A DNA stretch of 64,000 nucleotides, from NCBI GenBank assembly GCA_903231505.1, contig CAFBRK010000283.1:1-64000 (forward strand), read 5' to 3'. The stretch comes from Olavius algarvensis associated proteobacterium Delta 3. GTDB lineage: Bacteria > Desulfobacterota > Desulfobacteria > Desulfobacterales > CAFBRK01. Positions 26,562-35,282 of this stretch are shown here, in pieces. Each line of letters begins with the position of its first letter. Positions within the stretch are counted from its first letter, which is position 1. Made by a program: the position numbers and the translations under genes. A model generated the notes under the pieces. The model was not told the origin of the DNA and made no database searches. It saw only the letters and a list, made by a program, of their open reading frames with translations.

Positions 26562-28739
26562 ATGAAACAGTTTACTCAGAAACTCAAAAATGGAAGTATA
26601 CGGATCCTGGAGGTACCTCTTCCGAATCTGGGCCCGGGAATGGTATTGATAAGGAATCATTTCTCGTTGATCAGTGCGGGTACCGAATCGAGTACGGTAA
26701 GAACGGCTAGAAAAGGTTTGATCGGTAAAGCAAAAGAGAGGCCTCAGCAGGTCAAGCAAGTCATCGATGTTTTGAAAACACAGGGGCCCGTGCAGACATA
26801 TCGGGCTGTCATGAAAAAACTGGATGCCTATTCGCCTCTGGGGTATTCGTGTGCGGGAGAAGTGATCGATGTCGGTGACGGAGTCAGCGAATTCAGGATC
26901 GGGGACAAAGCCGCCTGCAGTGGCCTGACGGCGTCCCATGCAGAGGTGGTCGCGGTACCGGTCAATCTGTGTGTGAAACTCAAGCCGGATGCGGACATGA
27001 AACAAGCCGCCTACAACACCCTTGGTGCTGTTGCATTGCAAGGCGTGCGACAGGCGGATTTGCGGCTCGGGGAAACGTGTGCCGTGATCGGTCTGGGTCT
27101 GATCGGCCAGTTGACGGGGTTGCTTCTTCGTGCGTCCGGAATTCGGACAATCGGGGTGGATATTGATTCTCACATCGTCGATGTGGCGCGGAAGCACAGT
27201 GCTGATCTGTCGTTTGTGAGAGAAGATGCCGACATCGAAAATCGTATCATCGATTATACCGACGGTCTGGGCTGCGATGGGGTGATTATCACCGCGGCCA
27301 CCGACTCGCTGGACCCCATCAATTTTTCCGGGGCGATCAGCCGAAAACGGGGAACGGTAGTTGTGTTGGGTGGAGTTCCGACCGGCTTCGACAGGGAACC
27401 GCATTTTTACCGGAAAGAACTTCAGGTCAAAATGTCATGTTCCTACGGACCGGGTCGCTACGACCCTAAATATGAAGAAAAGGGGGTCGATTATCCGGCT
27501 GCCTACGTCCGCTGGACTGAAAAGCGCAACATGCAGGCGTTTCAGGAGCTACTTTACACACGTCAGATCGATATAGAATATCTAACCACCCATACATTCA
27601 AGCTCGACAATGCAAAGGCCGCTTATGACATGATGATGGACACGTCCGAGCCTTTCCTCGGTATCCTCATCGAGTATGATGCCTATACGAAAATCGAAAG
27701 AAAACCGATTGTTGTCAAGCCCGGGTCTGAGAGCCAAAGTCCACAGTCTGTCACCATTGGTTTCATTGGGGCGGGGTCTTATGCCCAGAGCCATCTGCTA
27801 CCGAACATTCCCAAGCGCGACGATGTCGTTCTGAAAGGAGTGATGACTTCCAGCGGTACAAGCGCCCGTTCGGTGGCCGAGAGATTCGACTTTGATTTTT
27901 GCGCAGGAGACGAGAGGGATATCCTCGATAATCCGGAAATCAATGCCGTAATTGTTGCAACCCGTCACGACTCCCACGGGGAATATGTGTTGAAGGTGCT
28001 GAAAGCCGGCAAGCATGCGTTTGTGGAAAAACCTCTTTGTCTCAATGAGACAGAACTCACAGAAATAGTCAAATGGGCCGACAGAAGTTCAGAGGTGACA
28101 GCTGATGGAAAAAGTAAATCAATACTCATGGTGGGATACAACCGGCGCTTCGCCCCACTGGCAGAGAAACTCAAGTGTGCATTCACCAGCGGTCCTCTGG
28201 CCATGACCTATCGAGTCAACGCCGGGACCATACCGGTCGATAGCTGGATCCAGGATCCGGATCTGGGTGGTGGCCGCATTATCGGAGAGGTATGTCACTT
28301 CATAGATTTCATGATCTTCTTAAGCAACTCGCTACCGGTCTCGGTCTATGCCCAGGCGTTGCCTGATCACCACGGGCTGAATGACACACTTAATCTGTCC
28401 CTTGCATTTGAGGATGGGTCCATCGGAGTTATCAGTTATTTTCCCAATGGCGATAAGGGCCTGCCAAAGGAGCGGGTAGAAGTGCACGGTTCAGGAAAAT
28501 CCGCTGTGCTGGATGACTTCAGGGTCTTGACAATCTACGCAAGGGGGAAAAAGCAGCATCGGAAATCGGCGGTTCAGGACAAGGGGCAGAAGATTGAAGT
28601 GCTTCAGTTTATAGAAGCCATATTGCGCGGAAAGAGTCAGCCGATCCCCATGCCGGAACTCGTTTATACGTCGATGGCGACGTTTTCAACCATTCAGTCC
28701 CTACGTTCCGGGAAAGCCGTAAGAATCAGTGCTCCATAA
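26562..28739 (+). CDS. Bi-domain oxidoreductase: MDR dehydrogenase fused to Gfo/Idh/MocA
   Basis: A 725-residue fusion. Residues about 1-350 form a medium-chain dehydrogenase with the NAD loop VIGLGLIGQLTGLLL and the dinucleotide-binding acidic residue IGVDID. Residues about 385-725 form a Gfo/Idh/MocA oxidoreductase (FIGAGSYAQSHLL, HAFVEKPLCLN, VGYNRRFAPLA). This architecture is known next to heparinase-like genes, as here (next gene). It probably makes or modifies a nucleotide sugar in two redox steps; no substrate can be assigned. Confidence 0.92.
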   Translation: MKQFTQKLKNGSIRILEVPLPNLGPGMVLIRNHFSLISAGTESSTVRTARKGLIGKAKERPQQVKQVIDVLKTQGPVQTYRAVMKKLDAYSPLGYSCAGEVIDVGDGVSEFRIGDKAACSGLTASHAEVVAVPVNLCVKLKPDADMKQAAYNTLGAVALQGVRQADLRLGETCAVIGLGLIGQLTGLLLRASGIRTIGVDIDSHIVDVARKHSADLSFVREDADIENRIIDYTDGLGCDGVIITAATDSLDPINFSGAISRKRGTVVVLGGVPTGFDREPHFYRKELQVKMSCSYGPGRYDPKYEEKGVDYPAAYVRWTEKRNMQAFQELLYTRQIDIEYLTTHTFKLDNAKAAYDMMMDTSEPFLGILIEYDAYTKIERKPIVVKPGSESQSPQSVTIGFIGAGSYAQSHLLPNIPKRDDVVLKGVMTSSGTSARSVAERFDFDFCAGDERDILDNPEINAVIVATRHDSHGEYVLKVLKAGKHAFVEKPLCLNETELTEIVKWADRSSEVTADGKSKSILMVGYNRRFAPLAEKLKCAFTSGPLAMTYRVNAGTIPVDSWIQDPDLGGGRIIGEVCHFIDFMIFLSNSLPVSVYAQALPDHHGLNDTLNLSLAFEDGSIGVISYFPNGDKGLPKERVEVHGSGKSAVLDDFRVLTIYARGKKQHRKSAVQDKGQKIEVLQFIEAILRGKSQPIPMPELVYTSMATFSTIQSLRSGKAVRISAP

Positions 28740-28743
28740 CACG

Positions 28744-30552
28744 ATGAAAACGGATCGAAATTCCCGATCGGGTCTCTTTCAGGAATATCTCTGGAGGCTC
28801 AAAAAAACATCGCCCGGCGAAGTTCTCTACAGAGCCCAACAATATTCTTTATCCCTGTGTTTGAGAAATAAACATTTTCGGAAGAGGATCGAAAACCAAT
28901 TCCCTGTGGTCGACTGGAAAAGAATCAAATCCATCCGACTCCCGGAATTCTTCGGAGAGATAACTGAAGAAAGTGTTGAAGCGATATTGGCAGGCAAACT
29001 CTTCACGTTGAATACTCCAGTCAGCGCCATATTTGAATTTGAAAAACAAAACAGACAATATTTCAATCAGATCAGTTCTCTTCCATGTCTGGACATTCGC
29101 GGTGTTTGGGAACCTGCCAGGCTGCAGCATATCACTATCCTTCTGGTTTGGTTGACACGAAATCCTGATTCCAGTCGAGCGGGTAATGTCCGCTCTTTTG
29201 TCAAAAACAGGTTGATACAATGGCTGCGTGAGAATCCTTTCCTTTGCGGGCCCCATTATCAATCGGCCATGGAGTGCGGTCTGCGGATTCCGGTTTTTGT
29301 CTATAGTCTCATTATCTTGGAGGATCTCACGTCCACTCAGCGCCACAAACTCCTCCAGGCCATTTATCTTCATGCTTGGTGGGTCTACCATCGGCTATCC
29401 CTTTATGCATCCCTGGGCAACCATACCATCTGTGAATGCGCCGGATTGATTTTTTCAGGCGTTGTGTTCCGGGACAATGCCGCTGGAGAAAAATGGCTGG
29501 ATAGGGGAAGAGAATTATTGACAGCAGAGGCCGAACATCAAATATTGAGAGATGGCGGATCTTCCGAGCAGGCTTGCAACTACCATCGATTTATTCTCGA
29601 TTTGTACCAATTGGTATATGATTTTCTGAGAAAAAACCGGATTGAACCCATTGCCGGTATAAAAGCGGAATTTGTTGCCGGAGAGTTCTTCCTGGAGAAA
29701 ATGGGGGATGCGGACGTCGGAGATTCCGACGACGGGTTTGCCATCGCACCCTGCTTAGCGCCCAAGCGTGTATCCGCCAATTCCAAATCCCATGCACTGA
29801 CCGCCTTCGATACGTCGGGATATAGCATTATTAATTCGGATCGGGTGAAGTTGATATTCGACCATGGCCCCCTTGGAATGCCCCCGTTGTATAATCATGG
29901 ACATGCGGATGCTCTGAGCATCACTTTACGGGTTGAGGATTGTCCGATCCTTATCGATCCCGGCACCTATCGATATAACGGTGTTTCGGAATGGCGACAA
30001 TATTTTAAAGGAACCAGAGCCCATAATACCGTCACGATAGATGGCAAAGACCAGGCGGTTCAGCGAACGGGATTTATCTGGAGTCATCCATACGAATGCA
30101 CCTCGATTGAAAGCAGGAAATACGGTGGTGATATTTCATTGGTCGCATGTCACGATGGATACCGGCGTCTCAGGGAACCGGTGCGGCATTTTCGAAGAAT
30201 CAAATTTTTCTATCCAAACTATCTGGTGATTAGCGACTGGTTCAGGGGTAAGGGGACCCATACCTACGAGGTGAATTTTCATCTACACCCCGATGTCAGA
30301 ATTGAAAAACGGGGCGACATGTGTTGCCTGGCGTTCCGGAAAGGGCGTTTATTTCTGAAGCCCATGGCACCCATTGACAGCGTTCGCTTACGCCGTGGGG
30401 ATAAGCGGGAACCGCTCGGATGGTACTCCCCAAATTATGGAATAAAACAAGAGACTTATGTCATCAGCTATTTGTCCGCCGGTTTTCCACATGAAATCAG
30501 ATTCGATACGTTGATATACGTGGATGGAGAACAAAACAGACACATTCAATAG
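28744..30552 (+). CDS. Heparinase II/III family protein
   Basis: Alginate-lyase-like (alpha/alpha toroid) domain plus C-terminal heparinase II/III beta domain. The 602-residue product shows the conserved YNHGHADALSITLRV and IDPGTYRYNG with GTRAHNTVTIDGKDQ, typical of PL12-like members encoded in capsule loci. No signal peptide is evident. In such loci the role is often uncertain and may be polymer cleavage or assembly. A GTG five codons upstream (28729) would overlap the preceding gene; neither start has a good ribosome site. Confidence 0.9.
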   Translation: MKTDRNSRSGLFQEYLWRLKKTSPGEVLYRAQQYSLSLCLRNKHFRKRIENQFPVVDWKRIKSIRLPEFFGEITEESVEAILAGKLFTLNTPVSAIFEFEKQNRQYFNQISSLPCLDIRGVWEPARLQHITILLVWLTRNPDSSRAGNVRSFVKNRLIQWLRENPFLCGPHYQSAMECGLRIPVFVYSLIILEDLTSTQRHKLLQAIYLHAWWVYHRLSLYASLGNHTICECAGLIFSGVVFRDNAAGEKWLDRGRELLTAEAEHQILRDGGSSEQACNYHRFILDLYQLVYDFLRKNRIEPIAGIKAEFVAGEFFLEKMGDADVGDSDDGFAIAPCLAPKRVSANSKSHALTAFDTSGYSIINSDRVKLIFDHGPLGMPPLYNHGHADALSITLRVEDCPILIDPGTYRYNGVSEWRQYFKGTRAHNTVTIDGKDQAVQRTGFIWSHPYECTSIESRKYGGDISLVACHDGYRRLREPVRHFRRIKFFYPNYLVISDWFRGKGTHTYEVNFHLHPDVRIEKRGDMCCLAFRKGRLFLKPMAPIDSVRLRRGDKREPLGWYSPNYGIKQETYVISYLSAGFPHEIRFDTLIYVDGEQNRHIQ

Positions 30553-31318
30553 CAAACGGTTGTCCATCCTGAATATTTGGGTGGACGATGTGAATCGGTG
30601 TCAAGCCAGATCCCGCGTTCAGTGGATGCTCGAGTGTTCAGACAGAGCTCAGGTAATTTTTGCATCGAATCCGGAAAAAAATTTCTCGCTACCAAAATAT
30701 AAAGACCTTTATCATCTTTATCAAAATGCGGATTTGTTGCTCCCGGACGGGATCGGAATGGTGCTCGCCGCACGCCTGATACACGGGCGACATCTGGAAA
30801 GAGTCCCTGGAGTTGAATTTTTCTTCGACATTTGCAAACTGGCTGTGGAAACGAATCGATCCATTTTTATTTATGGTTCCAGAGAGGAGGTCAACGAGAG
30901 GGCTTCTCGGGTACTGTCAAAAAAAATCCAGGGGCTTGATATCGCAGGTCGCTCCAATGGCTATGTGAAAGAAAACGAAATGGAGGGATTGGTTAACAAC
31001 ATCAATCAGTCAGGTGCACAAATCCTTTTTATTGCGCTCGGATCCCCCAAGCAGGAACGCTGGTACGCAACGTACCGATCCAGGCTCAAGCATGTCCGGG
31101 TGTGTCAGTGCATCGGCGGAACCCTGGACACCCTTGCCGGGAATGTCAAGCGGGCTCCGGATATCTGGTGCAGGATGAACCTGGAATGGCTGTATCGACT
31201 GATCAAGGAGCCAAAACGCATAAAACGGCAACGGGTCCTTCCGATATTTGCGTTCATGGTGTTGCTGGAAGCGATAAGGTATCGAATACATACAAGAGTC
31301 GATTTTCCGATGACATAA
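30524..31318 (+). CDS. WecG/TagA/CpsF family glycosyltransferase
   Basis: A 264-residue GT26 enzyme, related to WecG and TagA, which adds the second sugar to an undecaprenyl-PP-linked sugar. Family motifs: IFASNPEKNFSL, LLLPDGIGMVLAARL, VPGVEFFFDIC and IALGSPKQERWYATY. It would act directly after the WecA-like transferase encoded at 33441. It overlaps the end of the heparinase gene by 29 bp. A 328-bp gap follows before the exosortase gene (31319-31646), in which I see no gene or clear promoter. Confidence 0.93.
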   Translation: MENKTDTFNSKRLSILNIWVDDVNRCQARSRVQWMLECSDRAQVIFASNPEKNFSLPKYKDLYHLYQNADLLLPDGIGMVLAARLIHGRHLERVPGVEFFFDICKLAVETNRSIFIYGSREEVNERASRVLSKKIQGLDIAGRSNGYVKENEMEGLVNNINQSGAQILFIALGSPKQERWYATYRSRLKHVRVCQCIGGTLDTLAGNVKRAPDIWCRMNLEWLYRLIKEPKRIKRQRVLPIFAFMVLLEAIRYRIHTRVDFPMT

Positions 31319-31646
31319 CGCTGATGGCACCATTGCCGGACACGGAATCGCTATGCTTATGGCAATGACGCGTCACCTGCTCTCACGGAAAGTGGTGGCC
31401 TCCGGGAAGAAACAACGGCCCGAATTAGACCCGGTTTGACCATTTGCGACAACGCGGAGAGGCCGATCACCCTCAACATGGGCAGCAGCATCCTTGCAGG
31501 AGCGTCCGGAAGATCTATATTAACTGCATATGGACAGTTCAAACGGGGCCGATCGAACCATTTCAGTGTGCCACCCAAATGGGATGGACAGGCCTCTGAA
31601 CGGAACTTGAAAATGATAACAGCGACACTCCCTGATCACGCTTGAC

Positions 31647-33377
31647 ATGAAAACGCCGACAGTCAAAGAATCGATCAACGCATTAACCGCCATACGACCG
31701 GTCCATTGGGCCAAATTCATAGTATACGGCCTTCTTTTGATCGGGATCTATTATTCGACGTATATTTGGCTGATTACGCAAGACTGGTCGAGAGACGATT
31801 ATAGCGCAAGCTATTTAATACCATTCGTATTTTTGTATCTGTTATGGGAAAAAAAGGAAGCGCTGCAACACACTGCGTCGAAACCGTCCTGGTCAGGACT
31901 CTGGTTTGTGTCCGCGGGCCTTATCCTATTTTGGCTGGGTGAGTTGTCCGGCGAGTTTTTCAGTCTGTACCTTTCATCCTGGCTCGTGCTTGTTGGTATT
32001 TGTTGGGTTCATTTGGGATGGCCGAAACTGAAGGAAATCGGGTTCCCCCTATTCATTCTTTTAGCGATGTTCCCGTTGCCGCACTTTTTATACGACAGGG
32101 TGTCCTTTGAACTGAAATTGATCTCATCCAGGCTCGGTGTGTGGACCATGCAAATTTTTGGCATGTCGGCATACCGTGAGGGCAACATAATCGATCTGGG
32201 ATTTACTCAGCTCCAGGTGGTGGATGCCTGCAGCGGGTTGCGATATCTAATTCCCCTGATCGTTCTGGGATTGCTGGTGGCCCACTTTTTCAAGGGAGCC
32301 TTGTGGAAACGGGTGTTTCTTGTCTTATCCACAGTTCCGATCGCTATTTTTGTAAACGGCATGCGCGTGGCATCTGTTGGTATCTTATACCAGTATTTCG
32401 GGCGTGGGGTCGCCGAAGGATTTTTTCACGATTTCTCGGGTTGGCTCATTTTTATGGTCTCATTGGCGATATTGCTTGGGGAGATGGTGATTCTGAAGAG
32501 AATCGGTGCCACGAAGTTCCAGGTTCAGGACACAAGGCTTGAAACCCAACGCCCAGGAAACAGGCGCGAAAGGGATGAAGAAGGAAACTCAAACGAGGAT
32601 TCCAGAAGCATCATTGCCGGGGCGGCGTTCCAGAAAAGCGAAACCCCGGAGCCATCCGCCATCATCCAGAATCCAGCCCGCCAGAGGCGGGCAAGCATCC
32701 AGAATACTCGCAGCCCGAGATGGCGTGAATGGCTGATACCGCCCCAGTTTGCCGTCCTCATCCTATTGCTGGGAGCGACCCTGGCGTTCGCTTCAGGGAT
32801 TGAATTTCGAGAGAAAGTACCCGCCACGCGACCGTTCACGCAGTTCCCCATGGAAATTGACCAGTGGACCGGTAAGACTCAGAGAATGGAGCAGATTTTC
32901 ATCGATGAACTCGATCTCAGCGATTATGCGATCGTCAACTTCAGGAACACCGAAGGTAAATTTGTCAATTTCTACGTGGCCTACTATCAGAGCCAAAGCA
33001 AAGGCGAATCCATCCACTCTCCAACCACATGTCTACCCGGTAGCGGGTGGCAGTTCAATCAGGCAGGAACGTTGGCCATCCCGGCTGACGATCACGGCAA
33101 TTCCATGATACGTGTGAGACGGGCATTCATGCAGAAAGGTGAGTTCAGGCAGCTTGCTTATTTCTGGTTTCCCATGCGAGGCAGGATCCTGACCAATGCC
33201 TACGAGATGAAACTATTTAATTTTTGGGACGCCCTGACACGTCACAGAACCGACGGAGCTCTTGTCAGGCTGATTACCCCTGTTTACGATGATGAAAAAA
33301 CCACCGATGCCGAGAAGCGACTTCAGTCCTTTACCAAATCTATTACACCCATATTAGCTGAGTTTTTACCGCAATGA
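31647..33377 (+). CDS. Exosortase fused to an EpsI domain
   Basis: Membrane transpeptidase that processes C-terminal sorting tags on exported proteins. The product is 576 residues. Residues 1-290 are multi-spanning with the catalytic triad: Cys195 (VVDACSGLRYL), Arg240 (FVNGMRVASVG) and His261 (FFHDFSGWL). Residues about 365-576 are an EpsI domain (SPTTCLPGSGW). Fused exosortase-EpsI proteins are known (for example XrtD), but I do not assign a subtype. The linker carries a 30-bp repeat also found in intergenic DNA. No tagged substrate was seen in the window. Confidence 0.92.
   Translation: MKTPTVKESINALTAIRPVHWAKFIVYGLLLIGIYYSTYIWLITQDWSRDDYSASYLIPFVFLYLLWEKKEALQHTASKPSWSGLWFVSAGLILFWLGELSGEFFSLYLSSWLVLVGICWVHLGWPKLKEIGFPLFILLAMFPLPHFLYDRVSFELKLISSRLGVWTMQIFGMSAYREGNIIDLGFTQLQVVDACSGLRYLIPLIVLGLLVAHFFKGALWKRVFLVLSTVPIAIFVNGMRVASVGILYQYFGRGVAEGFFHDFSGWLIFMVSLAILLGEMVILKRIGATKFQVQDTRLETQRPGNRRERDEEGNSNEDSRSIIAGAAFQKSETPEPSAIIQNPARQRRASIQNTRSPRWREWLIPPQFAVLILLLGATLAFASGIEFREKVPATRPFTQFPMEIDQWTGKTQRMEQIFIDELDLSDYAIVNFRNTEGKFVNFYVAYYQSQSKGESIHSPTTCLPGSGWQFNQAGTLAIPADDHGNSMIRVRRAFMQKGEFRQLAYFWFPMRGRILTNAYEMKLFNFWDALTRHRTDGALVRLITPVYDDEKTTDAEKRLQSFTKSITPILAEFLPQ
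32673..32702. repeat. 30-bp repeat core inside the exosortase linker
   Basis: Identical to 297-326. It contains the hairpin gcccgcc-aga-ggcgggc and one CCAGNAT unit on the right. It is read in frame as about residues 343-352 of the exosortase (ARQRRAS region), between the two domains. Confidence 0.9.
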
Positions 33378-33440
33378 TACAGTCCATCCAGTAATGACCC
33401 CTGCGCCGCTTCTTAATTTATTTTCCACTCAATAACATAG

Positions 33441-34421
33441 ATGCTCTATTTTACCACATTACTGCTTTCCATGTTCATCACGATTGTGCTCATCCCCATT
33501 TTGAAGGGATTGGGTGCCAAGGTGAATGCCATCGACATGCCAAACCCCAGAAAGGTGCACACCACACCAATCCCAACGGTCGGCGGGGCGGCCATGGCCA
33601 TTGGAACCCTGGTACCGGTGCTCCTGTGGCTGCCCCCAAGTCCCCAAGTGAAATCGATTCTCATCGGAGCCACGATTATTGTGGCCGCCGGCGTCGTCGA
33701 TGACGTGAAGGATCTTGGATATAAAATAAAATTTGCAGCCCAGGTTGTTGCAGCCATCATCATCATTTTCTATGGCAAGATCACCATCAGTAATTTAGGC
33801 GTCCTGTTACCGGACGGTTATGTGCTTTCGAATATGGTTTCCGCTGCATTAACGCTTCTGGTAATCGTGGGCGTCACGAACGCCATCAATCTATCCGACG
33901 GCCTGGACGGCCTTGCCGGCGGCATCACGCTCCTCACGTTTATCTGTATTGGATATCTGGCCTTTCGGTCCGAAAATCATATCATTACGATAACTGCATT
34001 GGCTTCTGCAGGTGCCATTTTCGGTTTTTTACGATTCAACACATACCCTGCCACCGTTTTCATGGGGGACGCCGGCAGCCAGTTTTTGGGATTTATGGCG
34101 ATTGTGTTATCGATCGCCATTACACAGGATAACACCCCTGTAAGTCCGTATCTACCGTTGATAATTCTTGGATTCCCCGTACTCGATACATTAACCGTCA
34201 TGACGGAACGCATCGCAAGTGGAAGGTCCCCATTTGTCGCCGACAAAAATCATTTCCAACACAAGCTCATGCGGGTGGGAATGTTTCATACGGAGGCGGT
34301 GTTTACGATCTATGTATTGCAGACGACCCTTGTAATCACTGCAATTCTGTTCAGGTATTACTCGGATTGGCTATTTATTTCGTTTTATTTCGGGTTTGCA
34401 GCAATTGTTACCTTCAGCTGA
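33441..34421 (+). CDS. MraY/WecA-like polyprenyl-phosphate sugar-1-phosphate transferase (truncated by frameshift)
   Basis: Starts the lipid-linked repeat unit by moving a sugar-1-phosphate to undecaprenyl phosphate. The 326-residue frame has the complete catalytic set: VVDDVKDLGYK (Asp pair), NAINLSDGLDGLAGG, FMGDAGSQFLG and FQHKLMRVG, among about ten membrane helices. It ends early (IVTFS, then stop) where the downstream frame begins AEKTGWRIKRY. Removing one base near 34416 would join them as TFAEKTGW. I regard the two frames as one interrupted gene. Confidence 0.88.
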   Translation: MLYFTTLLLSMFITIVLIPILKGLGAKVNAIDMPNPRKVHTTPIPTVGGAAMAIGTLVPVLLWLPPSPQVKSILIGATIIVAAGVVDDVKDLGYKIKFAAQVVAAIIIIFYGKITISNLGVLLPDGYVLSNMVSAALTLLVIVGVTNAINLSDGLDGLAGGITLLTFICIGYLAFRSENHIITITALASAGAIFGFLRFNTYPATVFMGDAGSQFLGFMAIVLSIAITQDNTPVSPYLPLIILGFPVLDTLTVMTERIASGRSPFVADKNHFQHKLMRVGMFHTEAVFTIYVLQTTLVITAILFRYYSDWLFISFYFGFAAIVTFS

Positions 34422-35070
34422 AAAGACAGGGTGGAGAATAAAGCGGTATAAAATCATCGACAACGTGATCAAAGGCAGACTCCAAGTTTTTAAAGAGAAA
34501 AAGGTTGCGATTCGATTCTCTTATTTCGTCCTGAGGTATAGTTTGCCTGTTCTGGTTCTGATCACCTGTTTTGTACCGGACAAATTGCCCACATATTTTT
34601 CGGCGATCGCCCTGCTGCTCATCGGCGCCCTGCTGGTGGCGTGGCTTTCCAGTCCCCGGTGGATGAGCGGGGTATTGCGGCTTTCGTTATATCTTTTGGT
34701 GCCGTATTTGATTTATTTCAGTCAGGTGGATCCGTCTCCGCTGTTTGAAGAAAATATGTTCCGGCGACTCTATCTCCTGCTCTCCGGCGCTATTATATTT
34801 TTTGCGGTGATGACGCTCAAATTTACCATGCGGCGCAAGGGGTTCAAGGCGACACCCATGGATTTTCTCATCCTTTTCATCGCATTGGTTGTGCCGAACC
34901 TTCCGGGTCTCGGAGTTAAGGGGCACGGGTTAGGGCTGATGGCTGCCCAGATCATCGTCATCCTGTTTAGCTATGAGGTGCTGATCGGAGAATTGCGGGA
35001 TGAACTCAAAGGACTTGGCCTGGCGACGATGATTGCACTTGGTGTGATGGCGGTAAGGGGATTGATATAG
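34396..35070 (+). CDS. C-terminal part of the WecA-like protein in a shifted frame
   Basis: Open frame of 224 residues with about six hydrophobic helices and an RRKGFKATPMDFLILFIALV segment. Long WecA-like proteins with a membrane C-terminal extension occur in this group as I recall them, so this is probably that extension cut off by a +1 change at about 34413-34420. If translated alone it would need the TTG at 34396, which has no ribosome-binding site. Alternatively it is a coupled, independent membrane protein. Confidence 0.6.
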   Translation: MQQLLPSAEKTGWRIKRYKIIDNVIKGRLQVFKEKKVAIRFSYFVLRYSLPVLVLITCFVPDKLPTYFSAIALLLIGALLVAWLSSPRWMSGVLRLSLYLLVPYLIYFSQVDPSPLFEENMFRRLYLLLSGAIIFFAVMTLKFTMRRKGFKATPMDFLILFIALVVPNLPGLGVKGHGLGLMAAQIIVILFSYEVLIGELRDELKGLGLATMIALGVMAVRGLI

Positions 35071-35162
35071 AATTTGGGTTTCCACATCCCGGCGGGGCCC
35101 ATGCCTTGCGGCAGGGGATGCGAATAGGGCATCCGAATGATTTTGGAGACGGCAACAACTAT

Positions 35163-35191
35163 TTGATTTTCAAATATATTTATTGTAAAAT
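35163..35191 (+). promoter_or_regulatory. Candidate sigma-70 promoter before the TPR lipoprotein gene
   Basis: TTGATT (35163-35168), a 17-bp AT-rich spacer and TAAAAT (35186-35191). It lies about 90 bp before the start codon at 35283, in the largest gap within the second half of the locus (35071-35282). Confidence 0.45.
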
Positions 35192-35282
35192 ACCGCCGCA
35201 AAGCGACCAGCTTTGGAAATATGGGGTTTGACCCAATTTACCATTTCGCGACCCCCAAAACGTTATTCAAGGTTTTCCCGAC

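Noticed and set aside
26517..27404. 295-codon minus-strand frame opposite the bi-domain oxidoreductase
   Set aside because: Antisense shadow of a gene with clear MDR motifs; no domain of its own.
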